Positions 62,842 to 64,000 of a stretch of DNA of 64,000 nucleotides are shown here, piece after piece; position 1 is the stretch's first letter, and the number at the start of each line of letters is the position of its first letter. A program made the translations under genes and the position numbers. This DNA comes from Amoebophrya sp. A120. Its lineage: Eukaryota; Sar; Dinophyceae; Syndiniales; Amoebophryaceae. The stretch lies in the NCBI GenBank assembly GCA_905178155.1, contig CAJINV010000013.1, forward strand, positions 486,344 to 550,343, read 5' to 3'. The notes under the pieces are model-generated. The model saw nothing but the letters and a program-made list of their open reading frames with translations, was not told the DNA's origin and did not search any database.

Positions 62842-64000
62842 ATGCCCCGAAGCCGGGACCAAGATCATGGCCAGCACCGGAGGAAAAACGACAAACATTC
62901 TTCGAAACCGACCGATCAGCTGCTGCCGGACGATGTTTCTGGCCGGGATCCGTCTGCCTCGGAGAATGAGGAGGCGGTGTCGTTTTCTTTAGAAAACCTC
63001 AGAGGACCCCACCGGAACAAGCACGCGCAACCCGCCGCGGGGGCGGATTTGCCAGCGCCGAAGCAAGTCCGGTGTTGTCCGACGGACATTATTTGTTGTT
63101 TCGTGTTCCTCGCTTACGTCACGGTTTTGTTCGGGACTAGTATCTATCTTTTCGTCAATTCTTCAATAAACCAACCTCGCGACCTGGATGGCAACCCGTG
63201 CAAGATCCCGGGGGAAATCCTCTGGAACCGCTACTGCATTCCGGTATGCATTGCAAATATGTCTGGGTCTGGAAGGATGCGAACTTGTGATGCGCATTTC
63301 GCAACACGCACAAATCTCTCATGCAGAGGCAGCAAAAACAGCCACTTCCTGTCACCAAAATGGGTTACTTGTCATGCGGATTAGGCAAGCCGGAAGCTTC
63401 TCGAAATCTGTCATGCTAGGGCTTTCATGACAGATGTTCTGTGTCATGCAAAAACAGCATGACAAAAATCTGCATTCTTCCAGACCCAGACATTTTTGCA
63501 GTTGATATCCGGACCCGACACACAAAATAAAGCCCACGAACTACAAACGAGGACCTCTGCTCCCAGCCGTAACAGAACCAGAGGTGGACGATGACGACAC
63601 CAGCGCGACGAGCAACAGCGGTGATAAAGTCATCGAGAAGTGCCCCCGGTGGCACCCCGGGCCCGCGATGCAGACCCAGCAGGTGCAGCGGCGGAAGAAG
63701 GACAAGCGGACGGGGAAGCTGGTCGACTTGCCCAAGCGGTGGCTGCCGGTGGACTTCGCGTCGCGGTACGTGCCGACGCTGAATCGGTGTGTGCGGTACA
63801 AGGTTCAAAGCACCAAGTACTGCATGCCCAGGGACACCATGTGCTTTGGACTCACTACGAAAGCGAGAAACAACGCGGCCATGCGAACCGCGATGCAATT
63901 GCTGTTGAGCGACACAATTGTACGAAAAGCAGTAGAACATACTGACCACGAAAATCGTCGTGAAAACAACGACCACGACCAAGGCTTCCTCCGGCTGCAG
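62842..64000 (+). CDS. Probable choline-transporter-like (SLC44/CTL) protein, 3'-partial
   Basis: Exon 1 (62842-63244) and exon 2 (63513-63919) are separated by an introner; a GTACGA donor at 63920 follows and the rest lies beyond the window. The N terminus is hydrophilic and disordered (about residues 1-75). It is followed by Cys-Cys-Pro-Thr-Asp-Ile-Ile-Cys-Cys and a membrane helix at about 84-105, then a luminal part with DLDGNPCKIP and NRYCIP. A Cys/Thr-Asp motif right before the first helix and a D-x-x-G-N-x-C motif after it resemble CTL proteins, which have ten membrane helices and move choline. The second exon is Cys-containing and basic, with no helix yet. The assignment rests on the first 150 residues only. 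Confidence 0.5.
63245..63512 (+). mobile_element. Introner, family A, inverted orientation, target repeat TCCGG
   Basis: The element TATGCATTGCAAATATGTCT...ACATTTTTGCAGTTGATA lies between TCCGG at 63240-63244 and 63508-63512. Its interior is the reverse complement of the copy at 36173. Removal restores Tyr-Cys-Ile-Pro-Asp-Pro-Thr-His. Here the repeat plus element offers a GT donor (GGTATG), but no AG acceptor fits the frame-restoring junction. Confidence 0.95.

Overview
This is a nuclear genomic window from a eukaryote. Genes are interrupted by introns and encode a CLC exchanger with CBS domains, a villin, a phosphagen kinase, a voltage-gated proton channel and Golgi-type glycosyltransferases. 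Every gene I can support lies on the + strand. Many introns are short non-coding elements with inverted ends, flanked by a 5-bp target duplication, and most have no GT-AG splice sites. One-way gene order, such 'introner' introns, long low-complexity insertions and an Hv1-type channel fit an alveolate. A dinoflagellate, perhaps a parasitic syndinian of the Amoebophrya type, is my best inference, but no marker gene here proves it.

Layout. 1-2892: 3' part of a diacylglycerol-lipase-like gene. 3.5-6.8 kb: poorly resolved small ORFs and a Cys-rich membrane protein. 7.7-9.5 kb: RING-finger protein. 9.9-10.8 kb: two-pass membrane protein with a PPxY motif. 11.8-20.6 kb: a giant four-exon CLC anion/proton exchanger (about 2758 aa). 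22.0-33.8 kb: three adjacent glycosyltransferase genes (GT32-like; GT25-like + GT31; GT17-like + GT25-like) that share linker cassettes and a 1.3-kb recent duplication. 34.9-43.4 kb: six-repeat gelsolin/villin protein with headpiece, split by at least seven introner-like insertions and by one large intron holding a hairpin-rich tandem array. 44.8-48.7 kb: two-domain creatine-kinase-like phosphagen kinase with an MGCG N terminus. 50.6-56.2 kb: about 1800-aa protein of unknown function, mostly disordered. 57.3-59.1 kb: 173-aa basic protein with two introners. 60.3-62.0 kb: Hv1-type proton channel. 62.8 kb to the end: start of a probable choline-transporter-like (SLC44/CTL) membrane protein.

The main result is the intron-forming element system. 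At eight loci (13.7, 36.0, 36.2, 37.7, 41.9, 58.3, 58.7, 63.2 kb) an element that starts 5'-TAT and ends ATA-3' sits between perfect 5-bp direct repeats. Removing the element plus one repeat restores an uninterrupted reading frame, and at several sites a recognisable conserved protein motif. Further copies at 31.8, 35.5, 37.1 and 41.2 kb have decayed repeats. One sequence family occurs in both orientations and is removed in both. Ordinary GT-AG introns coexist in the same genome, for example all seven introns of the phosphagen kinase gene.

Functional themes, inferred: membrane ion handling (CLC exchanger, Hv1), actin (villin), high-energy phosphate buffering at a membrane (acylated phosphagen kinase) and glycan synthesis in the secretory pathway (three glycosyltransferase genes). 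There is no evidence of operons.
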